This document shows, one piece after another, positions 1-8,626 of a DNA stretch of 64,000 nucleotides; the first letter of the stretch is position 1, and every line of letters starts with the position of its first letter. The notes beneath the pieces are model-generated. The model saw nothing but the letters and a program-made list of their open reading frames with translations, was not told the origin of the DNA and ran no database searches. This stretch comes from Actinotalea endophytica. Its GTDB lineage: Bacteria > Actinomycetota > Actinomycetes > Actinomycetales > Cellulomonadaceae. The stretch lies in assembly GCF_025717005.1 (NCBI RefSeq), contig NZ_JAOVZU010000003.1, positions 62,001 to 126,000 on the forward strand, read 5' to 3'. A program made the translations under genes and the position numbers.

Positions 1-229
1 CGGGCACCTGCTCGGCGGCGCGGGCGCGCTCGAGACGATCTTCACGATCCTCGCCCTGCGCGAGCGCCAGGCGCCGCCGACGATCAACGTCACGGACCCC
101 GACCCCGAGCTCGTCCTGGACCTCGTGCGCGGGCAGTCGCGCGCGCTGCCGGGCGGGCCGCTCGCGGCCATCAACAACTCGTTCGGGTTCGGCGGGCACA
201 ACGTCGCGCTGGTGGTCACCACGGCGTGA
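1..229 (+). CDS. fabF: 3-oxoacyl-ACP synthase II (FabF), C-terminal fragment
   Basis: The reading frame enters from outside the window and the first full codon is at position 2; 75 residues remain before TGA at 227-229. The fragment contains the condensing-enzyme C-terminal pattern GHLLGGAGALE, with the second catalytic His, and the terminal SFGFGGHN block typical of FabF (KAS II), which elongates acyl-ACP with malonyl-ACP in fatty acid synthesis. The active-site Cys lies upstream of the window. In many Micrococcales fabF is followed directly by a DUF3145 gene (my recollection of the gene order); here the DUF3145 gene is about 7.8 kb away, which suggests an insertion between them. Confidence 0.9.
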   Translation, partial: GHLLGGAGALETIFTILALRERQAPPTINVTDPDPELVLDLVRGQSRALPGGPLAAINNSFGFGGHNVALVVTTA

Positions 230-259
230 CCCCGGCGAGGCACTCTCGGCGGCGACGGG

Positions 260-281
260 TAGCCTGAACCGTGAGGGAAGG
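260..281 (+). promoter_or_regulatory. putative -10 element and ribosome binding site of the 288 gene
   Basis: TAGCCT at 260-265 fits a TANNNT -10, so transcription would start near 271. The leader then carries GAGGGAAGG at 273-281, a good Shine-Dalgarno sequence six bases before the GTG start at 288. No clear -35 is visible. Confidence 0.35.
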
Positions 282-287
282 TGGCTC

Positions 288-716
288 GTGCTGCGCAACG
301 TGATGGTCCTGGTCGGCCTGGGGTTGGCGATCTACGCCCTGGCGGACTGCGTCCAGGCGCGCCGGTACGTCCGGACGCTGCCGTGGGGTATGTGGGTCCT
401 CGTCATCCTCGTGCCGTTCGTCGGTCCGATCGCCTATCTGATGGCCGGCCGACCCACCGCGGAGCAGGCCAGGCGGTCGGTTCCCTGGGCGGCCACCACC
501 ACGGCCGGGTTCCCCGAGCACGAGCGGCCGCGTGACGTGCCGCCTCGCGGCCCGGAGGACGACCCGGAGTTCCTCGCCAAGATCGCGGAGGAGCGCCGCC
601 ACGAGCAGATGCTCAAGGACTGGGAGGCGCAGCTCCGGGAACGCGAGGAGTCCCTCGATCGCGACGACAGCGCCCGCGAGGCCGACACCGAGGACGACCG
701 GCACCTCGAGGACTGA
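288..716 (+). CDS. small membrane protein with PLDc_N-type N-terminus
   Basis: The product has 142 residues. Two hydrophobic segments (about residues 3-20 and 31-53, the second ending GPIAYLMAGR) match the phospholipase-D-nuclease N-terminal (PLDc_N) family, seen in cardiolipin synthases and in many stand-alone actinobacterial membrane proteins. The C-terminal half is highly charged (rich in Glu, Arg and Asp, probably helical) and cytoplasmic; there is no HKD catalytic motif, so it is not an active phospholipase. GTG at 288 is chosen because of the GAGGGAAGG sequence just upstream. Its role is unknown. It is transcribed on its own in front of the TetR gene. Confidence 0.7.
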   Translation: MLRNVMVLVGLGLAIYALADCVQARRYVRTLPWGMWVLVILVPFVGPIAYLMAGRPTAEQARRSVPWAATTTAGFPEHERPRDVPPRGPEDDPEFLAKIAEERRHEQMLKDWEAQLREREESLDRDDSAREADTEDDRHLED

Positions 717-773
717 CCGAATCGGCACGGCCGCACCAGCGGGCCGCGCCACAGCACGACCCCGGAGGCATCG

Positions 774-1406
774 TTGCCCAAGATCGTGGCCCGGCCCGAG
801 CGCCGCGAGCTCCTGATCGACGTCACCTGGAAGCTCATCGTCGCGGAGGGCCTGGACGCCGTCACCCTGCGGCGGGTCGCCGCCGACGCCGGCTTCGCCA
901 ACGGCGCGGTGAAGCCGTACTTCAGCTCGAAGGCCGCGCTGATGGAAGCGGCCTACCGTCGGGCCTTCGACCGGACCGTGGACCGCGCGGCCCTCAGCGT
1001 GGGCACACGCACCGGCCTGGACGCCATCCGACGGCTCTGCCTGGAGATCATGCCGCTGGACGACGAGCGCAGGGTCGAGGCGCGGGTCGTGATCGCGTTC
1101 TGGGAGGCGGCGATCGGCGAGCCGACGATGGCCAAGGTGTTCCGAGACACGGTGTCCTCGTTCTCCGACGATCTCGCGCGCTATCTCGCGCAGGCCCGCG
1201 AGGCCGGCGAGGTCACGGTTGCCGAGCCGAACAGCGCGATCGTCGACGAGCTGCTGTGGATGATGATGGGTCTCCAGTCGATGTGCTGGCTGATGCCCCA
1301 GCAGACCTCCGCGCGCCGTCAGCGGGCGGTGCTCGACCGGTTCCTCGAGAACCTCGGCGCGCCCGAGCCCGCCGTGCTCACGGGTGACGAACCGATGGGT
1401 AGTTAA
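774..1406 (+). CDS. TetR/AcrR family transcriptional regulator
   Basis: The product has 210 residues. The N-terminal helix-turn-helix (about residues 10-55) has the TetR pattern VTLRRVAADAGFANGAVKPYFSSKAALM. The ligand-binding half resembles BetI-type regulators. TTG at 774 is taken as the start because CGGAGG lies five bases upstream at 763-768; no ATG or GTG with a better site precedes the DNA-binding domain. The gene sits directly upstream of, and on the same strand as, the permease/ETF/oxidase operon and is the obvious candidate to control it, possibly through the perfect inverted repeat at 1465-1494. The inducer would then be the amine or amino acid taken up by the permease; this is inference. 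Confidence 0.85.
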   Translation: MPKIVARPERRELLIDVTWKLIVAEGLDAVTLRRVAADAGFANGAVKPYFSSKAALMEAAYRRAFDRTVDRAALSVGTRTGLDAIRRLCLEIMPLDDERRVEARVVIAFWEAAIGEPTMAKVFRDTVSSFSDDLARYLAQAREAGEVTVAEPNSAIVDELLWMMMGLQSMCWLMPQQTSARRQRAVLDRFLENLGAPEPAVLTGDEPMGS

Positions 1407-1464
1407 CTCCAGCGTCATCCGTACGGGCCGAACCTCAATCGAGTTGAAACGTCCGAGGACTTCC

Positions 1465-1494
1465 CCGGAAATTCTCCGACCGGAGAATTTCCGG
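1465..1494 (+). promoter_or_regulatory. perfect 13-bp inverted repeat abutting the permease start codon
   Basis: Arms CCGGAAATTCTCC (1465-1477) and GGAGAATTTCCGG (1482-1494) are perfect reverse complements separated by GACC. The repeat ends one base before the ATG at 1496. In DNA it has the size of a TetR-family operator. In RNA it would form a 13-bp hairpin that buries GGAG (1482-1485), the only Shine-Dalgarno-like sequence of the permease. Either reading implies control of the whole operon at this point. Confidence 0.7.
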
Positions 1495-1495
1495 C

Positions 1496-2983
1496 ATGAC
1501 TACCACACAAGGAACGGCCACCTCTGGTGGTGTGGCACCGTCCTCGTCCTCGGACGACATCGGTCGCACGCTGAGCGGGAACCTCGGCGTCGGCTCCATC
1601 GTGTTCATGGTCGTCGCGGCCGCGGCCCCCCTCACGGTCATCGGCGGCGCGGCACCGCTCGGCATCGCGCTGGGCAACGGCGTGGGCTTCCCGAGCCTGT
1701 ACGCCATCTCCGGCGTCGTGCTGCTCCTGTTCTCGGTCGGGCTCGCCGCGATGGCCCGATCGGTCCCCCGGCCCGGCGCGTTCTTCACCTACGTCGGCTA
1801 CGGCATGAACCGGGCGCTCGGCCTCGGCGCGGCCTGGCTGGCGCTCCTCACCTACACCGCCGTCCAGCTCGCCGTGTACTTCTACATCGGCTTCAGCCTC
1901 AACCTGTACCTCACGACGCTGCTCGGGGCGCCCGACATCCCGTGGTGGGCCTACAGCCTCGCGACGATCGCACTGGTCGGCTACCTCGGCTACCGGAACA
2001 TCGAGCTGAGCTCGAAGGTCCTCGGTGTGCTCCTCGTCGCCGAGATCGGGATCACGCTCGTGCTGTCGTTCGCGGTGATGCTCCGCGGCGGAGCCGAGGG
2101 TCTGTCGCTCGAGCCGTTCGCCGTGTCGAACATCGTCTCCGGCTCGCCCGGCGTCGGCCTGATGCTGGCCTTCGCGGGCTTCATCGGGTTCGAGTCCACC
2201 GCGATCTTCCGTGACGAGGCCAAGAACCCGCAGAAGACCATCCCGAGGGCGACGTACCTCGCCGTGATCATCATCGGGGTCTTCTACACCTTCGCCGGCT
2301 GGGCGCTCGTGATGGCCTGGGGGCCGTCGCAGGTCCAGGCCTACGCGCTGGACAACGCCGGCAGCATGATCCACGACACTGCCGCGAACTACCTCGGCCC
2401 GGTCGGCGGCATCGCGATCGAGACGCTGCTGCTCACGTCGCTGTTCGCCTGCGTGCTGTCGTTCCACAACGTCCTGACCCGCTACCAGCACGTGATGGGC
2501 AAGGTTCAGGTCCTGCCCACGCCGTTGAGCCTGGTGCACACCAAGCACGCCTCGCCGCACGTGTCGTCCATCGCGCAGACCGCGGTCGCGGCGCTGCTCA
2601 TCGTCACGTTCGCCGTGATCGGGCTCGACCCGGTGATGCAGGGCTTCACCTGGGCCTCGGGTCTGGCCACCATCGCCATCGTCGTGCTCATGGCGCTGAC
2701 CTCGGTCGCGGTGGTGATGTACTTCCGCCGGTTCCCCAACGAGGAACGCAACGTCTGGAAGTCGACGATCGCGCCGATCCTGGCGACCATCGGGCTGATC
2801 GGCGTGTGCGCGACGATCGTCGCCTACTTCCCGATGCTCGTCGGCGGGGACGGCTGGGGACTGTCGATCATCATCCTCTCGCTGGTGCCCATCGCCCTGG
2901 CGATCGGTGTGGTGCAGGGCCTGCTGCTGCGGCAGTCCCGCCCGAGCACCTACGCCGGCATCATCGACGCGATCTCGGTCTGA
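1496..2983 (+). CDS. APC-superfamily amino acid/amine permease
   Basis: The product has 495 residues and about 12 strongly hydrophobic segments. The first, beginning near residue 35 with NLGVGSIVFMVVAAAAPLTVIGG, shows the APC-family start of TM1, and GFESTAIFRDEAKNP in the middle is the typical APC loop with FE..A..DE..NP. The protein imports an amino acid or amine by proton or substrate exchange. It is the first gene of an operon with etfB, etfA, an OCD-family protein, an FAD oxidase-like enzyme and a cytochrome b, so its cargo is probably the substrate those enzymes oxidise. Its stop TGA (2981-2983) overlaps the etfB ATG. The 13-bp inverted repeat sits just before its start. Confidence 0.88.
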   Translation: MTTTQGTATSGGVAPSSSSDDIGRTLSGNLGVGSIVFMVVAAAAPLTVIGGAAPLGIALGNGVGFPSLYAISGVVLLLFSVGLAAMARSVPRPGAFFTYVGYGMNRALGLGAAWLALLTYTAVQLAVYFYIGFSLNLYLTTLLGAPDIPWWAYSLATIALVGYLGYRNIELSSKVLGVLLVAEIGITLVLSFAVMLRGGAEGLSLEPFAVSNIVSGSPGVGLMLAFAGFIGFESTAIFRDEAKNPQKTIPRATYLAVIIIGVFYTFAGWALVMAWGPSQVQAYALDNAGSMIHDTAANYLGPVGGIAIETLLLTSLFACVLSFHNVLTRYQHVMGKVQVLPTPLSLVHTKHASPHVSSIAQTAVAALLIVTFAVIGLDPVMQGFTWASGLATIAIVVLMALTSVAVVMYFRRFPNEERNVWKSTIAPILATIGLIGVCATIVAYFPMLVGGDGWGLSIIILSLVPIALAIGVVQGLLLRQSRPSTYAGIIDAISV

Positions 2984-3756
2984 TGACGATCGCGGTCTGC
3001 GTCAAGCACGTGCCGGACCCCGCGGACCCTGCGGTCCTCGCGGCCGACCTCCGGGTCGACCGCGAGGCCGCGGCCGGGATGCTCTGCAGCCTGGACGAGT
3101 ACGCCGTGGACCGGGCGGTGCAGCTGCGCCACCCCGGCGAACGGGTGGTCGCGGTCACGATGGGCCCGCGGGGTGCCAGAGCGGCCGTCACCCGGGCGCT
3201 CCAGATGGGCGCCGACGAGGGTCTCGTCATCACCGACCCGTCGCTCGCCGGCGCGGACGCCGTCACGACCGCGGCTGTGCTCGCGGCGGCGGTCAGGTCC
3301 CTGGGCGACGTGGACCTCGTGCTCTGCGGGATGTCCTCCACCGACGGCAGCACGGGAACCGTGCCCCCGATGGTCGCCGACCTGCTCGGCTGGGGGTGCG
3401 CGGGGCACGCCGTCGCGGTCGTCCGCGAGGCCGGGCACGTCACCATCGAGCGCGACGACCCTGACGCCCGTCGCACCCTGGTCGCCCCGTTGCCGGCCGT
3501 GGTCTCGGTGACCGACCTGAGCGGCGAGCCGAGCTACCCCTCGTTCAAGGCGATCCTCGCGGCCAAGCGCCGCCCGGTCCGCGAGGTGTCGCTCGCCGAG
3601 CTCCCGGTTCGGACGTCCGCGCGGGGCCTGCGAACGGTGGCCGCAACCGTCGCACCGCCCCGGGCCCCGGCCCGGATCGTCACCGACGTCGACGGCTCGG
3701 GCGCCCACGCACTCGTGCAGGTCCTCACCGATCGCTTCCCGATGGGGGTGTCATGA
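2983..3756 (+). CDS. etfB: electron transfer flavoprotein beta subunit
   Basis: The product has 257 residues. The N-terminus TIAVCVKHVPDP and the blocks LDEYAVDRAVQL, ALQMGADEG, CGMSSTDGSTGTVPPMVADLLG and PSYPSFKAILAAKR match EtfB (AMP-binding subunit). With EtfA it forms a soluble heterodimer carrying FAD and AMP, which accepts electrons from a flavin dehydrogenase. The start ATG at 2983 overlaps the permease stop, and the stop overlaps the etfA start by ATGA, so translation is coupled. A longer in-frame extension upstream lies inside the permease and is rejected. The clustering with an FAD oxidoreductase suggests a dedicated ETF rather than the housekeeping one. Confidence 0.92.
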   Translation: MTIAVCVKHVPDPADPAVLAADLRVDREAAAGMLCSLDEYAVDRAVQLRHPGERVVAVTMGPRGARAAVTRALQMGADEGLVITDPSLAGADAVTTAAVLAAAVRSLGDVDLVLCGMSSTDGSTGTVPPMVADLLGWGCAGHAVAVVREAGHVTIERDDPDARRTLVAPLPAVVSVTDLSGEPSYPSFKAILAAKRRPVREVSLAELPVRTSARGLRTVAATVAPPRAPARIVTDVDGSGAHALVQVLTDRFPMGVS

Positions 3757-4700
3757 TCCTCTGCCCGCTCGACCTCCTCGACACCACACCCGAGGCCGAC
3801 GAGACGCTCGTCCGCATGGTCGCCGGTCTCGACCAGGTGACCTGCCTGCTCGGCTCGGAGCCCGACCGGGACCGAGTGGCCTCCCTGGGCGCCGCCGGCG
3901 CGGAGCGTCTGCTCTGGGCACCGATGGCCCCGGAGTCCCCCACCGGCCTGCGCGTGGACGCGCTCGCGTCCTGCGTCGGCCCGGAGGACCTGGTCGTGGC
4001 GCCGGCCACCCGACAGGGCACCGAGATCGCCGCCCGGCTGGCGCTCCGCCTGGGTCGCGCGATCAGCGTCAGCGCCGAGACCATCACGTCGACCGAGGGG
4101 CAGCTCGAGGTCACCGCGGGCGCCTTCAGCGGCACCTGGCGGCTGACCGCCGAGCTGCCGTACGCCTCCGTGGTCACCATGTCCACGGTCGGCGCAGATC
4201 CCGCCACCGGCGCCCCGCGGGCACCCGAGGTGCGTCGCCTCGACGTCGACCTGGTTCCCGATCCGCGCGAACCCGTCGTGATCGGGACCACCGCGAAGGA
4301 CGCGGGCGACGGCCCGAGCCTCGCCCAGGCGTCGATCGTCGTCGCCGGGGGCCGTGGGACCGACGGCGACTTCTCCCTGCTGGAACAGCTGGCGACGTTG
4401 CTCGGTGGCGCGGTGGGCTCGTCCCGGGTGGCGGTCGACCTGGGGTGGGCCGGCCCGGAGCAGCAGGTCGGCCAGACCGGAGCCACGGTCGCACCCGACC
4501 TCTACATCGCCGCCGGGATCTCCGGCGCCGTCCAGCACCTCGCCGGCATGAGTGCGGCGAAGCACGTGGTGGCCATCAACACCGACCCCGACGCGCCCAT
4601 CTTCCGCAGCTGCGACCTCGGCATCGTCGGCGACCTGCAGACCGTGCTCGCCGAGACCGTCACCACCGTGCGCTCGCACGCGCGCGCCATCCCTGCCTGA
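3753..4700 (+). CDS. etfA: electron transfer flavoprotein alpha subunit
   Basis: The product has 315 residues. The C-terminal FAD-binding domain is very clear: [37 protein letters not shown] and [10 protein letters not shown] in the expected order and spacing. The N-terminal half is more diverged than housekeeping EtfA. It partners with the EtfB encoded immediately upstream (4-base ATGA overlap). It would pass electrons from the FAD enzyme encoded at 5898-7076 to a membrane acceptor. No ETF:quinone oxidoreductase is encoded in the window; the cytochrome b at 7100-7999 is the only membrane redox protein in the operon. Confidence 0.92.
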   Translation: MILCPLDLLDTTPEADETLVRMVAGLDQVTCLLGSEPDRDRVASLGAAGAERLLWAPMAPESPTGLRVDALASCVGPEDLVVAPATRQGTEIAARLALRLGRAISVSAETITSTEGQLEVTAGAFSGTWRLTAELPYASVVTMSTVGADPATGAPRAPEVRRLDVDLVPDPREPVVIGTTAKDAGDGPSLAQASIVVAGGRGTDGDFSLLEQLATLLGGAVGSSRVAVDLGWAGPEQQVGQTGATVAPDLYIAAGISGAVQHLAGMSAAKHVVAINTDPDAPIFRSCDLGIVGDLQTVLAETVTTVRSHARAIPA

Positions 4701-4724
4701 CCCATCACCACTGAGGAGCACCCG

Positions 4725-5852
4725 ATGTCCAGCACCATCACGTTCCGCTACCTGAGCGAGCCCGAGGCCGTGCAGGCCGGGGTCACCGACATGCCGGCCT
4801 GCATCGACGCGATGGAGGAGATGTTCGCCTGCCTGGGGGTCGGCGACTACCGGATGGCCGGCGCCGACGGCAACTCCCACGGCGCCATGGTCACGTTCCC
4901 GGAGACCTCACCGTTCCCGAACATGCCGGTCGACGGCCCGGACCGACGGTTCATGGCCATGCCGGCCTACCTCGGCGGCCCCTTCGACCTCGCGGGGATG
5001 AAGTGGTACGGGTCGAACGTCGCGAACCGCCAGAAGGGCCAGCCGCGCTCGATCCTGATGTTCACGCTCAACGACAAGGACACCGGCGCACCGCTCATGG
5101 TCATGTCGGCGAACCTGCTGTCCGCCTACCGCACCGGCGCCGTGCCCGGAGTCGGGGCGCGCTACCTCGCCAGCCCGGACTCGACCGTCGCCGGGATCAT
5201 CGGCCCGGGCGTGATGGGCAGGACCGGCCTCGAGGCGTTCGTGGCCACCTGCCCGAAGCTGTCGACGGTCAAGGTGCTGGGCCGGGGCCAGGAGTCGCTC
5301 GACACGTTCCAGCGCTGGGCCAAGGAGACGTTCCCGCAGCTCGAGGTGTACGTCGTGGACAGCGTCGAGGAGTGCATCACGGGAGCCGACGTCATCAACG
5401 TCGGCACGTCCTCGCCTGCCGGGTCGCAGAACTACCCGTACCTGAAGGAGGAGTGGCTCAAGCCCGGTGCGTACGTCTCGGTGGTCGGGTTCTCGAAGTT
5501 CGACGAGGACTTCCTGCTGAAGCGCGCCTACAACGTCGTCGACAACAGCGGGCTGTACTCGACGTGGGCCGAGGAGTACCCGTACCCGACCTGGGAGCTG
5601 ATCGGGCTCGCCGGGTGCCAGATGTGGGACCTCGTCACCGAGGGCAAGCTCGACCCGGCCACGGTCACCGACCTCGCCGACCTCGTGCTCGGGCGATCGG
5701 CCCGCACGCCCGCGCCCGACCAGGTGCGCATCCTCGGCGTGGGTGGCATGCCGATCGAGGACGTCGCCTGGGCGAGCCGCGTCTACGCCAACGCCGTCGA
5801 GAAGGGCATCGGCACCGAGCTGCTGCTCTGGGACACGCCGGCGCTGGCCTGA
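4725..5852 (+). CDS. ornithine cyclodeaminase/mu-crystallin family protein
   Basis: The product has 375 residues. It shows the Rossmann motif [15 protein letters not shown] (near residue 155) and the family blocks [21 protein letters not shown] and GTSSPAG. Family members are NAD(P)-dependent imine reductases, amino acid dehydrogenases or cyclodeaminases. Close homologues of this length, located next to FAD oxidases in actinobacteria, are, as I recall, labelled 'tyramine oxidase subunit B', which fits the operon. The ATG follows GAGGAG with proper spacing (4713-4718). It may handle the imine product of the neighbouring FAD enzyme or be its partner subunit; neither is shown by sequence alone. 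Confidence 0.8.
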   Translation: MSSTITFRYLSEPEAVQAGVTDMPACIDAMEEMFACLGVGDYRMAGADGNSHGAMVTFPETSPFPNMPVDGPDRRFMAMPAYLGGPFDLAGMKWYGSNVANRQKGQPRSILMFTLNDKDTGAPLMVMSANLLSAYRTGAVPGVGARYLASPDSTVAGIIGPGVMGRTGLEAFVATCPKLSTVKVLGRGQESLDTFQRWAKETFPQLEVYVVDSVEECITGADVINVGTSSPAGSQNYPYLKEEWLKPGAYVSVVGFSKFDEDFLLKRAYNVVDNSGLYSTWAEEYPYPTWELIGLAGCQMWDLVTEGKLDPATVTDLADLVLGRSARTPAPDQVRILGVGGMPIEDVAWASRVYANAVEKGIGTELLLWDTPALA

Positions 5853-5897
5853 GGGCCGCTGGGTGGACGTGGACAGGAGCAGTGGAGAGGAGTGGTG

Positions 5898-7076
5898 ATG
5901 ACTCGTGATGTGGTGATCGTCGGCGCGGGCGTCGAAGGCTTGTCGACCGCCCACGCCCTGGCGACCAGCGGCGTGACGAACGTCGTGGTCGTCGATCGCG
6001 ACGCGATCGCATCGGGGGGTACCGGACGTTCCGCGGGCATCGTGCGGTGCCACTACGGCGTGCCCGAGATCGCGGCCCTGGCCCGGGAGAGCCTCACCGT
6101 GTTCTCCGAGGCCGAGGAGCGGCTCGGCTCACCGGTGGGTTTCGAGCAGGTCGGCTACCTGGTGGGCATCGGCGAGGACAACCTCGCGGCGTTCCGGGCG
6201 AGCCTGGCCGCGCAGCAGGCGCTGGGGATCGACACGGGCGAGGTCGGCCACGACGTGGCCGCGGCGCTCTGGCCGGTCGCCGAGCTGGACGACTTCGCGT
6301 CGTTCGCGTTCGAGCCGCAGGGCGGCTACGCCGACGGCTACGCGACGGCCCACGCGTTTGCCGGCTCGGCCCGGAGCCTGGGCACCACCGTGACCCAGGG
6401 CACGGCCGTGGCGTCCATCGAGGTCCGTGGCGACGCGGTGACCGGGGTCCGGCTCGCGGACGGGACGGGCATCGCCACCGACGCGGTGGTGGTCGCGGCG
6501 AGCGCCTGGTCGGTGCCGCTGCTCAGCCCGCTCGGCATCGAGCTCCCGATCACGCCGTACCTGGTCCAGGAGGTGCTCATCGACCCGGGGGTGGACCTGG
6601 GCGCGCGGCCGGTGTTCTCCGACATGGTGAGCAAGCAGTACGTCCACCAGCGCGGCCACGAGCTGTTGTTCGGCGACAGCGGCGGCTTCGAACGCCCGAT
6701 CCCGGACCCGGACCGATACCCGACCCACGCCGAGGACGCGGCGATCGAGCGGTGCGCCGAGAAGGCCCTGCACCGCTTCCCGGGCATCGCCGACCCGAGC
6801 GTGAAGACCACGTCGACCGGGATGATCGACGTCACGCCCGACTGGAACCCGATCATCTCGGCGACCGGCATCGACGGGCTCTTCGTCGCGGCGGGCTTCT
6901 CCGGCCACGGGTTCAAGATCGCACCGGCGGTCGGGCGCCTCATGGCGGACATCGTCCTCGGCCGCCCCAGCTCCGTCCCGGACGTCCCGACCGAGACCTT
7001 CCGGCTGTCCAGGTACGACGAGGGCGCGCCCGTGCTGTCGAAGTTCCCGTACGTCGGCGCGTCGAAGATCCGTTGA
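5898..7076 (+). CDS. FAD-dependent amine/amino-acid oxidoreductase (DAO fold)
   Basis: The product has 392 residues. The N-terminal dinucleotide-binding motif is VVIVGAGVEGLSTAHAL, followed by the DAO-family block SGGTGRSAGIVR; the C-terminus has the second FAD motif with DGLFVAAGFSGHGFKIAP, as in sarcosine and glycine oxidases. It should oxidise a C-N bond of an amine or amino acid. ATG at 5898 is chosen over the in-frame GTGs at 5892 and 5895 because AGGAG (5888-5892) is then five bases away. Unlike stand-alone oxidases it is encoded with an ETF and a cytochrome b, so electrons may go to ETF instead of O2. Confidence 0.85.
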   Translation: MTRDVVIVGAGVEGLSTAHALATSGVTNVVVVDRDAIASGGTGRSAGIVRCHYGVPEIAALARESLTVFSEAEERLGSPVGFEQVGYLVGIGEDNLAAFRASLAAQQALGIDTGEVGHDVAAALWPVAELDDFASFAFEPQGGYADGYATAHAFAGSARSLGTTVTQGTAVASIEVRGDAVTGVRLADGTGIATDAVVVAASAWSVPLLSPLGIELPITPYLVQEVLIDPGVDLGARPVFSDMVSKQYVHQRGHELLFGDSGGFERPIPDPDRYPTHAEDAAIERCAEKALHRFPGIADPSVKTTSTGMIDVTPDWNPIISATGIDGLFVAAGFSGHGFKIAPAVGRLMADIVLGRPSSVPDVPTETFRLSRYDEGAPVLSKFPYVGASKIR

Positions 7077-7099
7077 CGGACACGCGGAAGGAGCTTGCC

Positions 7100-7999
7100 G
7101 TGGCCCAGACCCTCGATCGCTCACCGGTGGCGATCCCGCGCCCTGCCCGGCTGGCGCTCGCCGGCGCGGCAGGGTTGGGACTCCTCGTGGTCGCCGGCCG
7201 GCTGCTGTGGCGCCTGGACGCGATCCAGGACTTCGTCGCGCGCTACCCGGGCGTCGCGCCGGGTGCCGAGCAGGTCGGCACGCCGGGCTGGGTGGCGGTG
7301 CTGCACGCGGCGAACCTGCTGCTCATCACGCTCGCGGTGCGGTCCGGCCTTGCGATCCGGACGAGCCGGCGGCCCGCGGGCCACTGGACGCGCCGGCGCC
7401 GAGCGGGCTCGGGCAGGCCCACGACCGTGACGCTCGAGCAGTGGTTCCACGTCTCGGTCGACATGGCGTGGCTGGCCGTCGGCGCGGCGTACGTCCTGCT
7501 GCTCGCCACCTCGGGCCGATGGGTGCGACTGGTCCCGACCACGTGGGAGGTGGTGCCCAACGCGCTGTCGGTGGCACTGCAGTACCTGGCGCTGCACTGG
7601 CCGCAGGAGCACGGTTGGGTGGCCTACAACGCGCTGCAGATGCTCGGCTACGCGACGGTGGTGCTCGTGCTCGCCCCGCTCGCCGCCGTCACCGGCTTGC
7701 GGACCTCCGTGCTGTGGCCGTGGCCGAACGTCCCGGTGCTCACGCTCGATCGCGCCCGGGCGATCCACTTCCCGGTGATGGTCGCGTTCGTCGGCTTCGT
7801 CGTGCTCCACGTGAGCCTCGTGGCCGGCACCGGCGTGGTGCGCAACCTCAACCACATGTTCGGGCTGCGCGACGACGGCTCGGTCGTCGGTCCGCTCGTC
7901 GCGCTCGGGGTGCTGGCCCTCGCGGTGCTGGCCTGGCTGGCGGTCCGGCCCACGATCCTGCGTCCGCTCGGCGCCCTGGTGGGCAAGGTGACGCGCTGA
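7100..7999 (+). CDS. membrane cytochrome b (b561/Ni-hydrogenase b-type domain)
   Basis: The product has 299 residues with at least four long hydrophobic segments. Helices carry candidate haem-ligand His residues: VLHAANLL, QWFHVSVDMAW, LALHWPQEHGW and RAIHFPVMVAFVGFVVLHVSL. The arrangement resembles cytochrome b561/Ni-Fe hydrogenase b subunits. GTG at 7100 follows AAGGAG (7088-7093). It is the last gene of the amine-oxidation operon, and the stop is followed by only 24 bases before the convergent DUF3145 gene. It could receive electrons from the ETF and pass them to the quinone pool; this is inference from context. Confidence 0.75.
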   Translation: MAQTLDRSPVAIPRPARLALAGAAGLGLLVVAGRLLWRLDAIQDFVARYPGVAPGAEQVGTPGWVAVLHAANLLLITLAVRSGLAIRTSRRPAGHWTRRRRAGSGRPTTVTLEQWFHVSVDMAWLAVGAAYVLLLATSGRWVRLVPTTWEVVPNALSVALQYLALHWPQEHGWVAYNALQMLGYATVVLVLAPLAAVTGLRTSVLWPWPNVPVLTLDRARAIHFPVMVAFVGFVVLHVSLVAGTGVVRNLNHMFGLRDDGSVVGPLVALGVLALAVLAWLAVRPTILRPLGALVGKVTR

Positions 8000-8023
8000 C
8001 GCGTGGGCCCCGTCCCGGGCCGG

Positions 8024-8509
8024 TCAGCCGACGCGGTGCAGCCACCGCACCGGCGCGCCCGCGCCCGCGTAGCGGAACGGTTCGAGCTCGTCGTCCCACG
8101 CCTGACCGAGGGCCAGGTCGAGCTCGCGGCGCAGCTCGGCCGGATCCTCGCGGTCGAGCGCCGCGCGGATCCGGTCCTCCGGGACGAGCGTGTTCCCGTG
8201 CACGTCGACCGGTGCGTGGAAGATCCCGAGCTCGGGGGTGTGCGACCAGCGCGCACCGTCGTTGCCGTGCGACGGCTCCTCGGTGACCTCGTAGCGCAGG
8301 TGCGCCCAGCCGCGCAGCGCCGAGGTCAACCTCGCCCCGGTTCCCGCGTCGCCCTGCCAGCTGAGCTCGGCCCGGTAGGTGCCGGGATCGGCGGGCTGCG
8401 GGGTCCAGTCGAAGGACACGCGTACGCCGATCACCCCGCCGGCCGCCCACTCGATGTGGGGGCACAGGGCGCGGGGTGCTGAGTGCACGAAAAGAACACC
8501 GCGCGTCAT
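8024..8509 (-). CDS. DUF3145 family protein
   Basis: The product has 161 residues and is clearly the actinobacterial DUF3145 family: MTRGVLFVHSAPRALCPHIEW at the start, LRGWAHLRYEVTEEPS in the middle and GQAWDDELEPFRYAGAG near the end. The function is unknown. The family is soluble and of about this length. The start ATG (8507-8509) has AGGAGG five bases upstream. It is usually found convergent and next to fabF; here the 288-7999 block separates them. Confidence 0.92.
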   Translation of the reverse strand: MTRGVLFVHSAPRALCPHIEWAAGGVIGVRVSFDWTPQPADPGTYRAELSWQGDAGTGARLTSALRGWAHLRYEVTEEPSHGNDGARWSHTPELGIFHAPVDVHGNTLVPEDRIRAALDREDPAELRRELDLALGQAWDDELEPFRYAGAGAPVRWLHRVG

Positions 8510-8626
8510 CTCGTCCTCCTGGGTCGGGGGTCGTCTTCCCCTACGCCCTCGTCCCCGAAGGTTGTGCGGTGTACCGCGGCCAGTATCACCGACGACACCG
8601 GCCGCGCGCCAGCAGGCGCGCTCAGG

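Noticed and set aside
2806-2982. An N-terminal extension of etfB
   Set aside because: The extension lies within the permease gene in another frame and is unlike EtfB; the conserved TIAVCVKHVPDP begins right at ATG 2983.
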